In this document: positions 12,399 through 23,326 of the stretch, piece after piece
How positions within the stretch are numbered: position 1 is the stretch's first letter
Layout: every line of letters begins with the position of its first letter
Assembly: GCF_032884065.1 (NCBI RefSeq)
Contig: NC_088883.1
Span: forward strand, 28,905,355-28,969,354
Source of the DNA: Artemia franciscana
Taxonomy: Eukaryota > Arthropoda > Branchiopoda > Anostraca > Artemiidae
Direction of reading: 5' to 3'
DNA length: 64,000 bases
The notes under the pieces: model-generated
The model's database searches: none
Told to the model about the DNA's origin: nothing
The model's input: the letters and a program-made list of their open reading frames with translations, nothing else
Position numbers and translations under genes: made by a program

Positions 12399-13059
12399 AC
12401 ATAATTAAACAGAAATTAAAACATAATTAAACAGAAATTAAACGGTATAATTAAACAGAAATTAAAGAGAAAAACAAGAGTATACATATTTGATTCACCA
12501 TTCAATACTCTTTCCAAAAATAATTACATCAGCCCCCCCTCCCCTAATGGGGCCAGATATAGGCCCATGCCATATTTAAAAGTTTGCTTATATATGAAAA
12601 TTGCCTTTGTTTCAGATTGTAGACAAATATTGAAAAAAAAAGCACAAAAATAATACGAAACCACAAAATCAAACTTTTGTACTCAAACTTTAGTACATAG
12701 CTTAGGGTTAAATCTGGCCCTATTTGGCTCTATAGGTGGGATTCAGACACAATTGCGACGGTGAGGGTTATAATATCTGAAAGAACATTGAATGGGGAAT
12801 CGATTGGGATATTTCATTTTTTTATCTCAATAAATAATTTCTTAGACCACACTGCTTTTCCATTTACAAAAAAAAGAGAAAAATCGGATTTATTTGAAAT
12901 AACGCAAAATTTGCAAAAAAAAAATGTAAGAGAGAAAAAACGGGTTTATTTTAAATGAGCAGCCATTTACAAAAATTTAAAAGAGAAAAAAGGGGTCTAT
13001 TTTAAATAAAGCAGTGGAACAAAAACACACAAAAAACAACAACTAAACTTTTAATAATA

Positions 13060-13920
13060 TAAAAAAAATTTTACGGATTTTTCCAACATGAGCTGAAGGA
13101 CAAAGAAAAGGATGATAGTGTAGTTTAATAATTGGTAATTTTACGGTATATTCTTGGTAATTTAACAACTCACTGGCTGAATGACGTCAAAATGAATTAT
13201 CCTTGAATAATCTATAATTTACTGTATGGTGGTAGAGACATGAGATAAAAAAAAAGATAGAAAATATATATTATTTTAACTTTTGTTGTCGCTGGTTTTT
13301 TTTGCTCCGCTGTTTTATTTAAGTGAAACTCGTCTTTTCTCTCTCAAGTCTTTTTATTTTGTATTTTCTCATTTCTCTACTGTATCGTAAATCATCAGTT
13401 TTCCAATGATAACTCATTTTGCTGTCCTTCAGCTTGTGTGTTGTTAAATTTCCGAAAATTTACGTAGAATTGCCAATTTTTCAGCTATAATTTATTTTGT
13501 TGTTCTTCAGCTTATGTGTATTGCAAAATTACTAAAAATTTATTATAAAATTGTCAAATATACAACAGCAATTTATTTTGCCGTCTTCAGCTTATTTGTA
13601 CTGCAAAATTACCAATTATTCAACCATATTTTTATTATAATGTACCAAAATTCACCTAATTCACAATTATAACTATATTGTTTCACTGTCATTCAGCTTA
13701 TGGGCTTCACAAAATTGCCGTAACTTTGCCTTAAAATTGTCAGTTATGCATCGATAATTTTTTTTGCGGTCCTTTAGCTTATTTATATTGCAAAATTACC
13801 AGTTATTCAACAACAGTTTATTTCGTTGTCCTTCAGCTTACATGTATTGCAAAATTACCAGCAATTCAACGATCAATTTATTTCATTGTGTCTTCAGCTT
13901 ATGTTATATGCTTTTGTTTC
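13060..13920. repeat. Diverged ~70-bp minisatellite with an inverted portion
   Basis: A motif of the form TTTTGTTGTCCTTCAGCTTA followed by TGTATTGCAAAATTACCA recurs about eight times between about 13400 and 13915. Two related units occur in the opposite orientation at about 13085-13200 (GAGCTGAAGGACAAA; GGCTGAATGACGTCAAAATGA). The block ends just before the RhoGAP exon at 13944. Confidence 0.7.
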
Positions 13921-13943
13921 CTAACTATCTTTAATATACTTAG

Positions 13944-14156
13944 CTTTCACGGATTCAGATTCCGATCTGAGTTCACCGGATCGACTTCGGCTTAGTGATC
14001 CTTTGCACAGAAATTCAAGAAAGCCCGGATCCGGGAAACGGATCCGTCGTAAACGTGCAGCCATTCCGGTAGCAATGCCTAAAGCGCCAAGCCTGCCGCT
14101 TACGCCACGAAGTGACCCGCGTCTTCAGCTTGCGCCAACAGATGGCTCGACTAAAG
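13944..14156 (+). CDS. RhoGAPp190: p190-type RhoGAP exon E1: basic/Ser-rich linker
   Basis: The exon begins after TATACTTAG and ends at AAAG|GTTGGA. Two bases complete a codon from an unseen upstream exon, 70 codons follow, and one base (G) is left over. The peptide has an acidic Ser-Asp start (TDSDSDLSSPDRLRLSDP), a basic cluster (KRIRRKRAAIPVAMPKAPSL) and a Pro-rich end (LTPRSDPRLQLAPTDGSTK). It is richer in GC than the surrounding AT-rich intron and has no stop in this frame. p190 RhoGAPs have a disordered linker of this kind between the FF/middle region and the GAP domain. The leftover G joins either E2 (GTA, Val) or E3 (GGA, Gly). The donor GTTGGA is weak, which could favour regulated splicing. 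The GTPase-like and FF-domain exons expected upstream were not found in the window. Confidence 0.75.
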
Positions 14157-16644
14157 GTTGGATTCACTAAATATGCGCCATATAACGCTTCTTAATATTT
14201 ATTTGGTCGATTAATTTGGGCTGAATTGTTTGCCAATTTTAGTTTGCAACCCTTTTAATAACCCACCCTAATTGCTTTTGCCCGTACTAGCAGCAAAATT
14301 ATAGTCGTGTAGTTATTATAACTACAGTACAGTTTAGTACTATAACTGCCATGTAAATCTACACTATCATCAATTTCTGATTTTATTTATTCATGCCCCA
14401 TCGTCTTACTATTATGTCTTCTTTTTCTTACTAACACCTTTTTATAAAACTTATTGCTGGAAAGGAAGTGGATGCCAGAGTTCAATAGCCTAAGATGTCT
14501 TAGGTACAGTGTTTCCACTTTTCTTTTCAAACAATTTATAGAACCTTCGTGTTTTTCAATATCTTCTTTTTTTGTCGGTAGATGTGATTAGGAATTCGCT
14601 AGATATCCCGAAAAATCGGCAGAAGTGGAAACACTGGCTGAGAAATTAAATCTCCGATCTTCCCTATTAATTTAGATGTATGCTTGTTAGTTTTGCCTCT
14701 AGGCTTAAGTGTTTGCAAAACTATTTTTAATTTGTAGAGATTGTTTACAGTTTACAGTTTAGTTTGCTTTATAGATTTTAGCAAAGAGAATAGAGAGATT
14801 ACTTACCCTTAATTTAGTGGTAAAAAGTATGCTTTAGTTTGATTGGTTTACATCTGTTTAATGGTATATTTTTTAAGCCAATCACAATATTCCTTAATTG
14901 CATGTAAGAAAGGGAATCATTGAACCCCGACTTTTCAAGATTCTTTTTTGTGCGAAATTTCAAACCAGTCAAAACAATAGGAAATATAATTTCTTTTGAT
15001 TGGCCATGCTGTGTGAAATTTCAAGCCAATAAAATGGTAGATAAGTTGTTCAGTTCAGCCGCGTTAATTGGAGGGAGGGTAATTGCTCTCTTGACCATTC
15101 CCCCGCTGTATTTTGAAAATGTCTTTTGGGGGGTATTCTCATTGGAAAATTTCTTTTTTGGTATATTCACTGAAAAAATCAATAAAATAACAAAATACTC
15201 TCCACCCTGATTTTGAACATTAGCGTCAAGATTTGAAAGCTCCCATTCCCTCCCCCTACCTTTTCTCAATCGATGGCCATGGTTGAGTTACAAAATTTTT
15301 TATAAGTAAACTCTCTGTTTCTCTCTGATTTTAGCTTGCTGTTTTTGTATTTTTTGTTTATATTTGAGAGTTTGGAACGTTCGACTAGTGATAAAAAACA
15401 AGAAAATGGAAAAAACGTCGTCGCTCTTTGTGGACTGTAATGACACCTTCATTTGTGTAAATTTTCTTTAATTTATGTTAGCTTTCTATAGCAGGAATGC
15501 TTTTACATAATTATTGTATAAAACGATTTCTTTGACGAAATATTCGTACTTTTTAATAAATCATGTGCTTAGAAAAAAAAAGTTTGCATTACAGTCATGC
15601 TATTTGTAACTTAGGCTCAATGAAATCCTTTGCTTTTTTTACGGCCGGGTCGTAAAATGACCTAAGGCCGGATTAATGAATAAGGCAGAAAATTTCAAAT
15701 GGCTGTGTATAATTCTTACCTGGGGATAAAACGGTTGATTTTCGGTATTAATCGTTATTATAATTGTAAATTGCTACATAAATAATTATTTTAAATTGTG
15801 TTCAAATAATCTTCGTTTGAAGACATAGCTGTCTTTTGAAATTAAAAGACATAATGTTTGAAATTTAACGGGTGAAAAGCATTGTAATATTTAATTAATT
15901 AGTTTTTCTTAATTCATTTCTATGGTTCAACGGGGCAACACTGAAAAATATGTGGCACCTATCTTATAATTTTGAAATAAGTAAAAGAAAATTCATCGAA
16001 AATGGAGGTTTCCAGGTATGAATAGACCTAAGATGGGTGCATATGTTTGCCCTAAATGTTTTCCCAATGCTACCCTAAGATGGGTGGCAAATGTTTTTGT
16101 TTTGATTTTCTTAGTACATAAACTCAGTCATAATACCAAGCCTGCCCTTTGAATGTAAGAATTTCAAGAAGAAGAGAAAAACATGAACAGCAATTAAATT
16201 TAGCATATTCCACAAAGATTAGTTATATAATAGAAACATATGTTAGCTGAAAGATTATGATTAAATTTAAGCGACGGCGAGAAATACCAAATTAAGCGAC
16301 GGCGAGAGATACCAAATTTTAAAACGGAATTAGAATAGTTCTATAAATCATTTTCATGATCCCCCACTCAAGTTTTGTCTATAAGCAATAAAAAAAAAAA
16401 GACCTATTGTCTTAAGCGCTGTCCAAGTATGACCATGAAAAGTTGTTACACTTATTAAAGTTAGTACAGCGGGCAATGTTAATTTCTAGTTGTGGTAGTG
16501 CAGCCCTTTATACCTACGAATAGAAAATGTATGCCTTGTGGCTTTAGATCAAATTCGAATGCCCATAATTTGATTTCAAGATCAGTGTATGGGAGTTGTA
16601 TTTGTCAGTGACAAGCAATTGGTCAATGTACCCTAATACCGTAA
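14157..16644. other. Intron sequence, mostly featureless
   Basis: Apart from a small MITE-like element at 14507-14636 I see only AT-rich intron. Short GC-containing patches near 15060-15260 and 15640-15680 show no splice-consistent coding frame. Confidence 0.5.
14507..14636. mobile_element. 130-bp MITE-like element with 14-bp perfect TIRs
   Basis: CAGTGTTTCCACTT at 14507-14520 is the exact reverse complement of AAGTGGAAACACTG at 14623-14636. The 130-bp length and CAGTG terminus suit a hAT-like MITE. The flanking 8-mers (CTTAGGTA and GCTGAGAA) are not a duplication, so superfamily assignment is open. Confidence 0.6.
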
Positions 16645-17769
16645 TCAAACAGTTCGGGGTAACGAACTGTAAATAAGGAGCAACCCGGCTCAATAGTAAC
16701 CAAAACCCTAAAAAACGAAATTTTTATACCAATAGATACATCAAAAGAATTTGATATTAATGCTGATTTCAAATATACAAGTTTCATCAAGTTTAGTCTT
16801 ACTATCAAAAGTGAAGAGCCTCAGACTATTTGCCTTATTTTCGTAAAATTAACCCCTAGAAGTCATAGAATCTTAATGTAAATCACACCATCAGATTCAG
16901 TGTATCAGAAAACCCTACTGTAGAGGTTTCAAGATTCTATCTGCAAAAATTTTGTATTTTTCGCCAGAAGGAAAGATTACGGATGCATGTTCATTTTTTT
17001 TTTCCCAAGGGTGATCGTATTGACCCAGTGGTCCTGGAATATCGCAAGAGGGCTCATTCGACAGGAAATTAAAAGCTCTAGTTTCCTTTTTAAGTGACCA
17101 AAAAAATTGGAGGGCATCTAGGCCCGCTCCCACGCTCATTTTTTCCCAAAGTCACGATCAAAATTTTGAGCGAGCCATTTTGTTCAGCATAGTCGAAAAA
17201 TCTAATAAATATGTCTTTGAGGATGACTTTATCCCCCACAGTCCCCGGGGAAGGGCTGGAAGTTGTAAACTTTGTCCATTGTTTCCATATAGTATTGGTT
17301 ATTGGGAAGTATACAGGCGTTTTCAGGAGGGATTTTTTGATGGGAGGTTCGAGGGGAGAAGTTTAGATGGGACGATCTTTTCCTGGAGGAATTTTTCATG
17401 GGGGAAGGCATTTTCCGCGAAGGGGTCACGGATTTCCCGGTATTGTTTAAAAAACGATCAGAAGTTAAATTGAATTTTTTTAATGCCACAATACATGGAA
17501 TGGACCCAAAACCTACTAGAAATTGGTACGGCTTGCAAGTTTCTTCAACTGAAAGTAATGAGCAACATTAAAACTTAAAACGAACAAAAAATTTTACATA
17601 TATGAGGGGGTTCGCCCCTTCGTTAATAGCTCGCTCGTACGCTAAAGTTCGAACTTTAGCGTGGAGAGCTAGGTATTGACGAGGGGGGCGAACCTCCTCA
17701 TGTACGTAATAATTTTTGTTTATTTTAAGTTTTAGTGTTGCTCCTTACTTTCTGTTGGAAAAAACTAGA
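16645..17769 (-). mobile_element. Two-hairpin element, copy 1 (minus orientation)
   Basis: Read on the minus strand this starts with CTAGTTTTTTCCAAC then GAAAGTAAGGAGCAACA, folds into a ~200-bp inverted repeat whose apex is the perfect palindrome CGCTAAAGTTCGAACTTTAG(CG) at 17639-17660, continues through a body of about 900 bp containing CCTCCAATTTTTTTGGTCAC and ATTGAGCCGGGTTGCTCCTT, and ends with a small hairpin (CAGTTCG...CGAACTG type, one mismatch in the loop region) followed by TTTGA. Two other copies in the window share both ends. No coding capacity is seen, and the ORFs across it are chance. Confidence 0.8.
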
Positions 17770-18665
17770 TGTATCATGAGTTAAAACACGACACACTAAT
17801 TTCATTAGTCATGAATCAACTTTAATATACCACTTACGTTTTAATTTTACACCTTAAGGTGTAACTCCGTTGCTACCATGATTTGATGCAAGCTTTGATG
17901 TTTGGGACTTCTTTTTGGTGATGACAAGCCAATTCAAGATTAATGTACGCTTATTCCACAAGAGACTCGAAATAGACCAAAGACTTATTAGAAATTTGTA
18001 ACCCTTGCATTTATTTTAGTACTCATGGAAAAAAAACTAATGCACGGTAAATCTGGTAATTTTATGTTTTGAAGTTTAGACAGAACTCCAATAGCCTACT
18101 GTCATGATCTGATATCAACGTCGGTATATGGGCTCGCGTTTGTCAGTGATAAGCCGTTGATCAACGCTAATACGTCAATAGACCTAATAGATCCAAGATA
18201 TAATACGAGTTAGCATACGATGCATTACTTTTACCACTCCAGAATAAAATTTAATTTACCATCCATGTTTTAATTTGATATATTGAGGCTTTAGATTGAA
18301 CCCCAATGCCGTCATGATTTGATGTTAACGCCGGTGTGTGTAAGACTTGCGCTTGTCAATGACTAACCATTAGTCAATATTAATAGACGCTAATACTTAA
18401 ATACACGGAATAGACCCAAGATCTATTAGAAATAAGCACATTCCTATAGTAATTTTAGTATTCTTAGATAAAATGTAATACACCGTACAATCGCTCTTGC
18501 ATTCAGGTTCAATTGTTAAAAATTTGTTTGTGTTATCAGTTTTTGGCGGCATGGACATGGACAAGTTTTACCAAATTAATTGTTATAATCAGATTAGTCG
18601 CACGTTTCAAACTCCTTTCTTAACAAATATTGCTTCTTTTTTATTTTATTCGCTTGCAATTTCAG
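17770..18665. other. Intron with diverged duplications
   Basis: AT-rich intron. Related ~230-bp stretches containing CATGATTTGATG..AACG/AAGC and GTCAATGA-type segments near 17870-18060, 18100-18220 and 18300-18440 look like an old, diverged direct repeat. No coding potential seen until the exon at 18666. Confidence 0.4.
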
Positions 18666-18815
18666 TACATATGATTTCGTCAGAGAGTTCTGAAGAAGAG
18701 TCTAAAAATTTGATTCGTCAATGTGCACCCCGACCGAAGCCCAAAAGAAAAGAAAACGAAACACGACTTTTTACTGAAGACTCCTATTATACAATGCCTT
18801 ACTATTACGGCCAGA
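18666..18815 (+). CDS. RhoGAPp190: p190-type RhoGAP exon E2: candidate cassette exon
   Basis: The exon is bounded by TTGCAATTTCAG and A|GTAAGT, both strong sites. It is 150 bases: two complete the preceding codon, 49 codons follow, and one base (A) is left. The peptide is hydrophilic: an acidic Ser/Glu run (SSESSEEESKNL), a basic Pro/Lys stretch (APRPKPKRKENETR) and a Tyr-rich end (EDSYYTMPYYYGQ). With symmetric phase 1-1 it can be included or skipped without changing frame: inclusion gives ...STK-V-HMISSE... and ...YGQ-R-RVRDP..., skipping gives ...STK-G-RVRDP.... The tyrosines and acidic serines look like possible phosphorylation sites, which is inference. I do not recognise an exact family counterpart; membership rests on phase, strand, splice signals and composition. 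Confidence 0.65.
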
Positions 18816-20445
18816 GTAAGTTGATAAGATGTTTTGCAGTCACGTACACAGGATCTTTAGGGATGGGGGTAATAATGAAACACAAATTTGGTACTTATCT
18901 ATTATAGCGACCCCACTCAAAAACTACGGTGTGTAAAACTTGAGAACAAACCGGTTTCACCTGTCTGTATTAAGAGGCAATTAGCTTACGCTATGTGGAG
19001 GATAACAGAATACATTAGACTTCTGTAATTTGGGCTATATATTTGCAAATTAGGGGGGTAAGTGAAAGTATTTGGACAGCAAGGAGTTAGAAAACAATTC
19101 TTACTTCATAATATGCAGAATAATTGGAGCTAACACGTTTTGCATGCAGATCAAATTTGTTTCTAAAGTATTATATTTTCATCATGTTTTGGTATGTTTC
19201 GTCAGGATTAAGCTAACCTCACATCTTGAGTGGGGTCACTATAACAGTGGCACAATAAGTACCACAAGTTTTATTGGATTATTTAAATAAATAGTGCCCA
19301 GAAATTCAGAAACATTTAGGATTTTGATGGGGTCGGGTCTGAGACGGCATGATCCTGAGTATGTCCCTGTGGCAAGTTTGGTAGTGGTTGTCTGCTCTGC
19401 ACAAGTACGAATTAATATTTTGGGTAGTGTCCATAGACACCGGGTTAAAAGAACATATCGATTTGTCGATAATTACGAAAACATATTTAATGTAGCGATT
19501 AATTTGTCATACAGACTTACACACCACCTGTTTTCACAAAGAGTAGCTGGAGTAGAAAAAAAAACATTTTTTGTCACTTTGTTCTTTGTCTCTCCGCTTT
19601 AACTTGTTTTGCACTGCTATTGAAAATACTAGTTGCATGTGAAAGGGTTTGACTCCAGTATTGCCCCATATTCAGTTGTTATCGGGCTGGGTCCAGCCTT
19701 TGTTTTAATATTTAGTATCCAACAATTTCTCAAAGGTTACAAGAGCATACAGAAGTAACAATTTACTGTCACACAGAGTTTCATATAGTGTTTTTTTTGT
19801 TTTGTTTTTTTGCAAAAAGCAGTGAGCAGGAAAAATCTTTTTGGCCAATTTTTTTCCGTCTGTCCGCTTAAACGGTATTTGCGCTGCTATTGAATATCCT
19901 AGTTTGGCATGAAAGGGTAAACAGTATCGACATTACTCGGTATTCAGTTGTTACCGGTCCTGTTCTTGTCCTTCTTCGTCATATAAGTTTCAAGTAATTC
20001 TTCAATCTCCTGTTTGATATCCTTTTGTCTGCAGATAATTTTTTTTTCATTTATTTATTGTTCTAAAACATTTTTACAGAAAGAAGCAAATATTATTTGA
20101 AAGCAAAAACTGAAAAATGGTCAGAATACTTTTGTTTCACATGAAGTGTGAAGACGTTCAGAACGGCTATTCTGTTCCGATTCCAAAATTCCCTGCAATA
20201 AATAGATTTGAGCAGTAACGATTTTAAGTAATGAAATTCGTTGCTTAACGGGACGTAATAAATTGCGTGTGAAAAACAAAAAATCGTAGAAAAGAAAACT
20301 TAGACCAGGGAAATGCTTAGACGAGGATCGAATAGGTTGATTGGATCAAAATGGACGAACAGGCAAGTTTCTTCAATAGCTGTGGACAGATTCCTAAGGT
20401 CTTAGAAAGCATAGGGTGGCTGCCTCCCAACCCCATAGGTTAAGT

Positions 20446-20912
20446 AGTTTCTAGCTGAATGGCCATGAAACAGAGATTAGTAACGATTTTATAGACTGTC
20501 ATGTCTGATGCTGTGTCCTTTACTCTGTCTTTACTTTAGCTTCAGGGGTACAAATTATAACAGGGCGAATCGCCCCCTTAATTTTGAAAAACATTTTTTC
20601 AGTGTTTTCTTCTTAAAACATATGTAAAAAAACAAAAACAAATTGTCCCCTTCCTAAAATTTGAAAATTTGAATAAGAAGTTTCTGGCTGAAGGGCGATG
20701 AAATAAAGATTACCAGCGTTGCTACACACTGTCAAGTCTGATTCTGGATGTCTACTCTGATTTTACTACCTTGCCTTCAGGGGTACCAATTATAACAGGG
20801 GGAATTACCTCCTAGATTTTGAAAAACATTTTTTTTTCAGTGTCTTCTTCTTCTAAAAAAAAAAATACCCCCTTCTTGAATTTTGAAAAATTGTTTTTTT
20901 GTGTCTTTCACT
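20446..20912 (+). repeat. 233-bp tandem duplication
   Basis: Two adjacent diverged copies begin AGTTTCTAGCTGAA (20446) and AGTTTCTGGCTGAA (20679). Each ends in a T-rich stretch followed by an A-rich stretch, so poly(A)/poly(T) slippage accompanies the duplication. Confidence 0.75.
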
Positions 20913-21846
20913 AAAAAAAAAAAAGAAAAGAAAAAAATTCTGTCAATTGGTACCTCCGGTCACCTTTTTTTTCAGTGTTGGATTCAGTCACGTTCTTGCT
21001 TCTCATTAATAAGTATTTATATGTGTGAATATTCGTCTTATTTTGTTATGATATTGATCTTCCTTTTTCGAAAGTCAATTCTGTATTATTTTTAGCCTTG
21101 AAGACGGCTTGGCAGAGATCTTCATTTAAATATCTGCCTGTTCTTTCTTCATTTCCTTTTCACTAGTGGAAAATTTTCCTTGTTTGGATCTTTTTATGTC
21201 AGATTTTGTGTCTTTCGCGAGGTTATTATTTGTTTTTCTCGTCTAGGCTTTGTTTGTTTTGTTTTTCTCATATGCAATTTTTGTTTTTCGTGATGTCTGG
21301 CACACTTCAAGTAATACGAATATTAGACGAAGACAGCAAATTATGAAAAAGATTTACGAACAGAGAATTACGAACAGAGGAAACTACAGACAGAAAGAAT
21401 GCCATCTTTTTCGGTTGTCGGGAATCTTATATAACACTAAAATAAAAAAAATGACCTAATTAAACCCTTTCAGTTTAATTAAATTCAGCATAAATAATTA
21501 AATTTAGTGCAATGAATTTCTGAAGGGACCATGCTTTGATTTTGAGAGCAATATGGGCTCTCTGGAAGAATCTTCGGTGTGGAGGATTGCCTGCTCTCCC
21601 TTTCTTTGCTTTTGAAGGCGGACATCACTGTATTAAGGCCTTGCCAAAGTCCATGCTTTTCACTCCCTAGTCAACTCTTTTTCTTAGCCGGAAACTCGGT
21701 AGAATACAAAGGTGTCAGTTTTCTTCGTCGCTTCAACTAAAGAAACATAAAAAGGTTGAACTTGAGGGGTTTCTCACTCGAAGTTACGATTGGGCTTAGG
21801 CTATCCTTAGCAATTCTTCTTGTAATTATTTATACAATATAATTTT

Positions 21847-21854
21847 GTATATAT

Positions 21855-21940
<86 letters not shown>
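21847..21940. repeat. (TA)n microsatellite
   Basis: About 90 bases of nearly pure TA with a few interruptions at the left edge. Confidence 0.95.
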
Positions 21941-21943
<3 letters not shown>

Positions 21944-22779
21944 TTTATTTACCGGCAGTTTGTTATCTGCACGCTACTTATTCTCTAGACTCTGTTTAAA
22001 GAGGTTACAACTAACTAATACTTGACTGAATCGCTCCTTAACATTCCGAGTAGATAGTCCCTTGGTGTAATTTATGCATTCTCACACGCTCCGATTACAG
22101 CTGGATCTAGTCTTTTGAGGGGATTTTTTGACTTCGGAACACAAATATGTAAAGTATTTTAAGGGACTGCAGCCAGGAAGTATATATTATAGAAATAAGT
22201 TTCTGATTGTTGAATAGAAATTTTTTTCTCTATTTTTCGATACCCCAGTATAGCAATCTAGAATGCAAACCCGAAATAGGTTTTATAATTATTTTGGAAT
22301 TATAAAAAAAAATAGTTGTCGGCTTTAAGATTTGATAAATCAAAATATTCACCAGATTTTTTTTTTATTTCTATTGAAATAAAAACCGCCGAAATCACTA
22401 AGTCAGGAACGTCAGGCAAACTCCAAATGTTTAACATGGGAGGTATAGGAAGATTCCTTGAGAGTCCGTCCTGCCTTTATGTTTGGTATATCCATAGTGA
22501 ATTGTAATAAAGATATAAAAGGTTATTTTATTTTTTTTTGTGTTCGCAACGCAACACGTTTTGATAAATTGGTTAGTATCGGTGAAATATAGGTCAGGGC
22601 TAACTGCCTTAGTGGCAGGCAGTTAGAAAGGAGCAATGCGAATCGGGAGAATGAGGTTAAGATAGTACTAGAGAATCAAATAATTCAATTCTGGATTGAG
22701 GAGTTAAGTTTTATAAGGATGTTAAGGTGGTTTATTGGCAGGAGTTCTACTTTAAGCTGAATTTTAAGCTAGATATTTG

Positions 22780-23326
22780 ACGTTGTGGGCTAGGGCTATG
22801 CAGCTCAGGGCTAACTGCCTGCCAATTAGTGCAAGATTTAAAAGATATTCTAAAGAAAGATGTTCCAATGAAGACAGATATACTTGCCCACTTTGCAGAG
22901 TTAAAGAGGGCATTGCTTAAGCTGGTGCCAGGGACTCTACGATAAGGGAAGAAATATTTGGAAATAATTAGTTGATACTTCCAGGTGTCTGAAATAGTAC
23001 GTCGTTTCAGTTTATTTGTAGAGTAGCAAGGCATCTGGAAAATCTGTTAAATAAAAAATAATAATAAGTAAATAAAAAAAATCTCAGTATAAAGTAAATA
23101 TAATGTTTTATTTATGTCTTTTTCCGAGTGTTAAGTGTTCTTTTAAAGAACCTTTTTTCAAGCATGAAGAACTAGTATTAGGTCAATGCAGTGTTTCATT
23201 TTAAGCGTTTTATGATGATCGCTGATCAAAGTTTATGTTATTTGTGTCTTTTGTTTATGGTATTGTACTGTGTTCATGACTCTATATTTGGCTTTAAAAT
23301 ACACTTATCTATCTATCTATCTATTG
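22780..23326 (+). pseudogene. 5'-truncated LINE: ORF2 C-terminus and 3' tail
   Basis: A frame from about 22798 reads QLRANCLPISARFKRYS, then a zinc-knuckle-like NEDRYTCPLCRVKEGIA, then after a stop AGARDSTIREEIFG. A QLR-N-LPI segment followed by a CPLC cluster is characteristic of the C-terminus of many non-LTR retrotransposon ORF2 proteins. Stops interrupt the frame, so it is dead. After about 300 bases of 3' UTR the sequence ends GGCTTTAAAATACA followed by (TATC)n at 23306-23326. The complete-looking LINE at 57.15-59.88 kb ends almost the same way. The upstream border is uncertain; LINE sequence may begin near 22560, where a perfect 10-bp hairpin (CTAACTGCCT...AGGCAGTTAG, 22600-22626) occurs. 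Confidence 0.7.

Larger units (their letters stand above)
18816..22559. other. Intron with old direct duplications
   Basis: No exon is recognisable. A ~270-bp diverged direct repeat links about 19597-19700 and 19868-19970 (shared GCTATTGAA(A)ATACTAG and ATTCAGTTGTTA). A 233-bp tandem duplication links 20446-20678 and 20679-20912 (AGTTTCT(A/G)GCTGAA, CTTCAGGGGTAC, TATAACAGGG, TTTTGAAAAACATTTTT). A TA microsatellite lies at 21847-21940. Confidence 0.5.

Noticed and set aside
18497-18907. A 136-codon ORF taken as a whole gene
   Set aside because: Only 18666-18815 is supported by strong splice sites and phase; the ends translate intron sequence.
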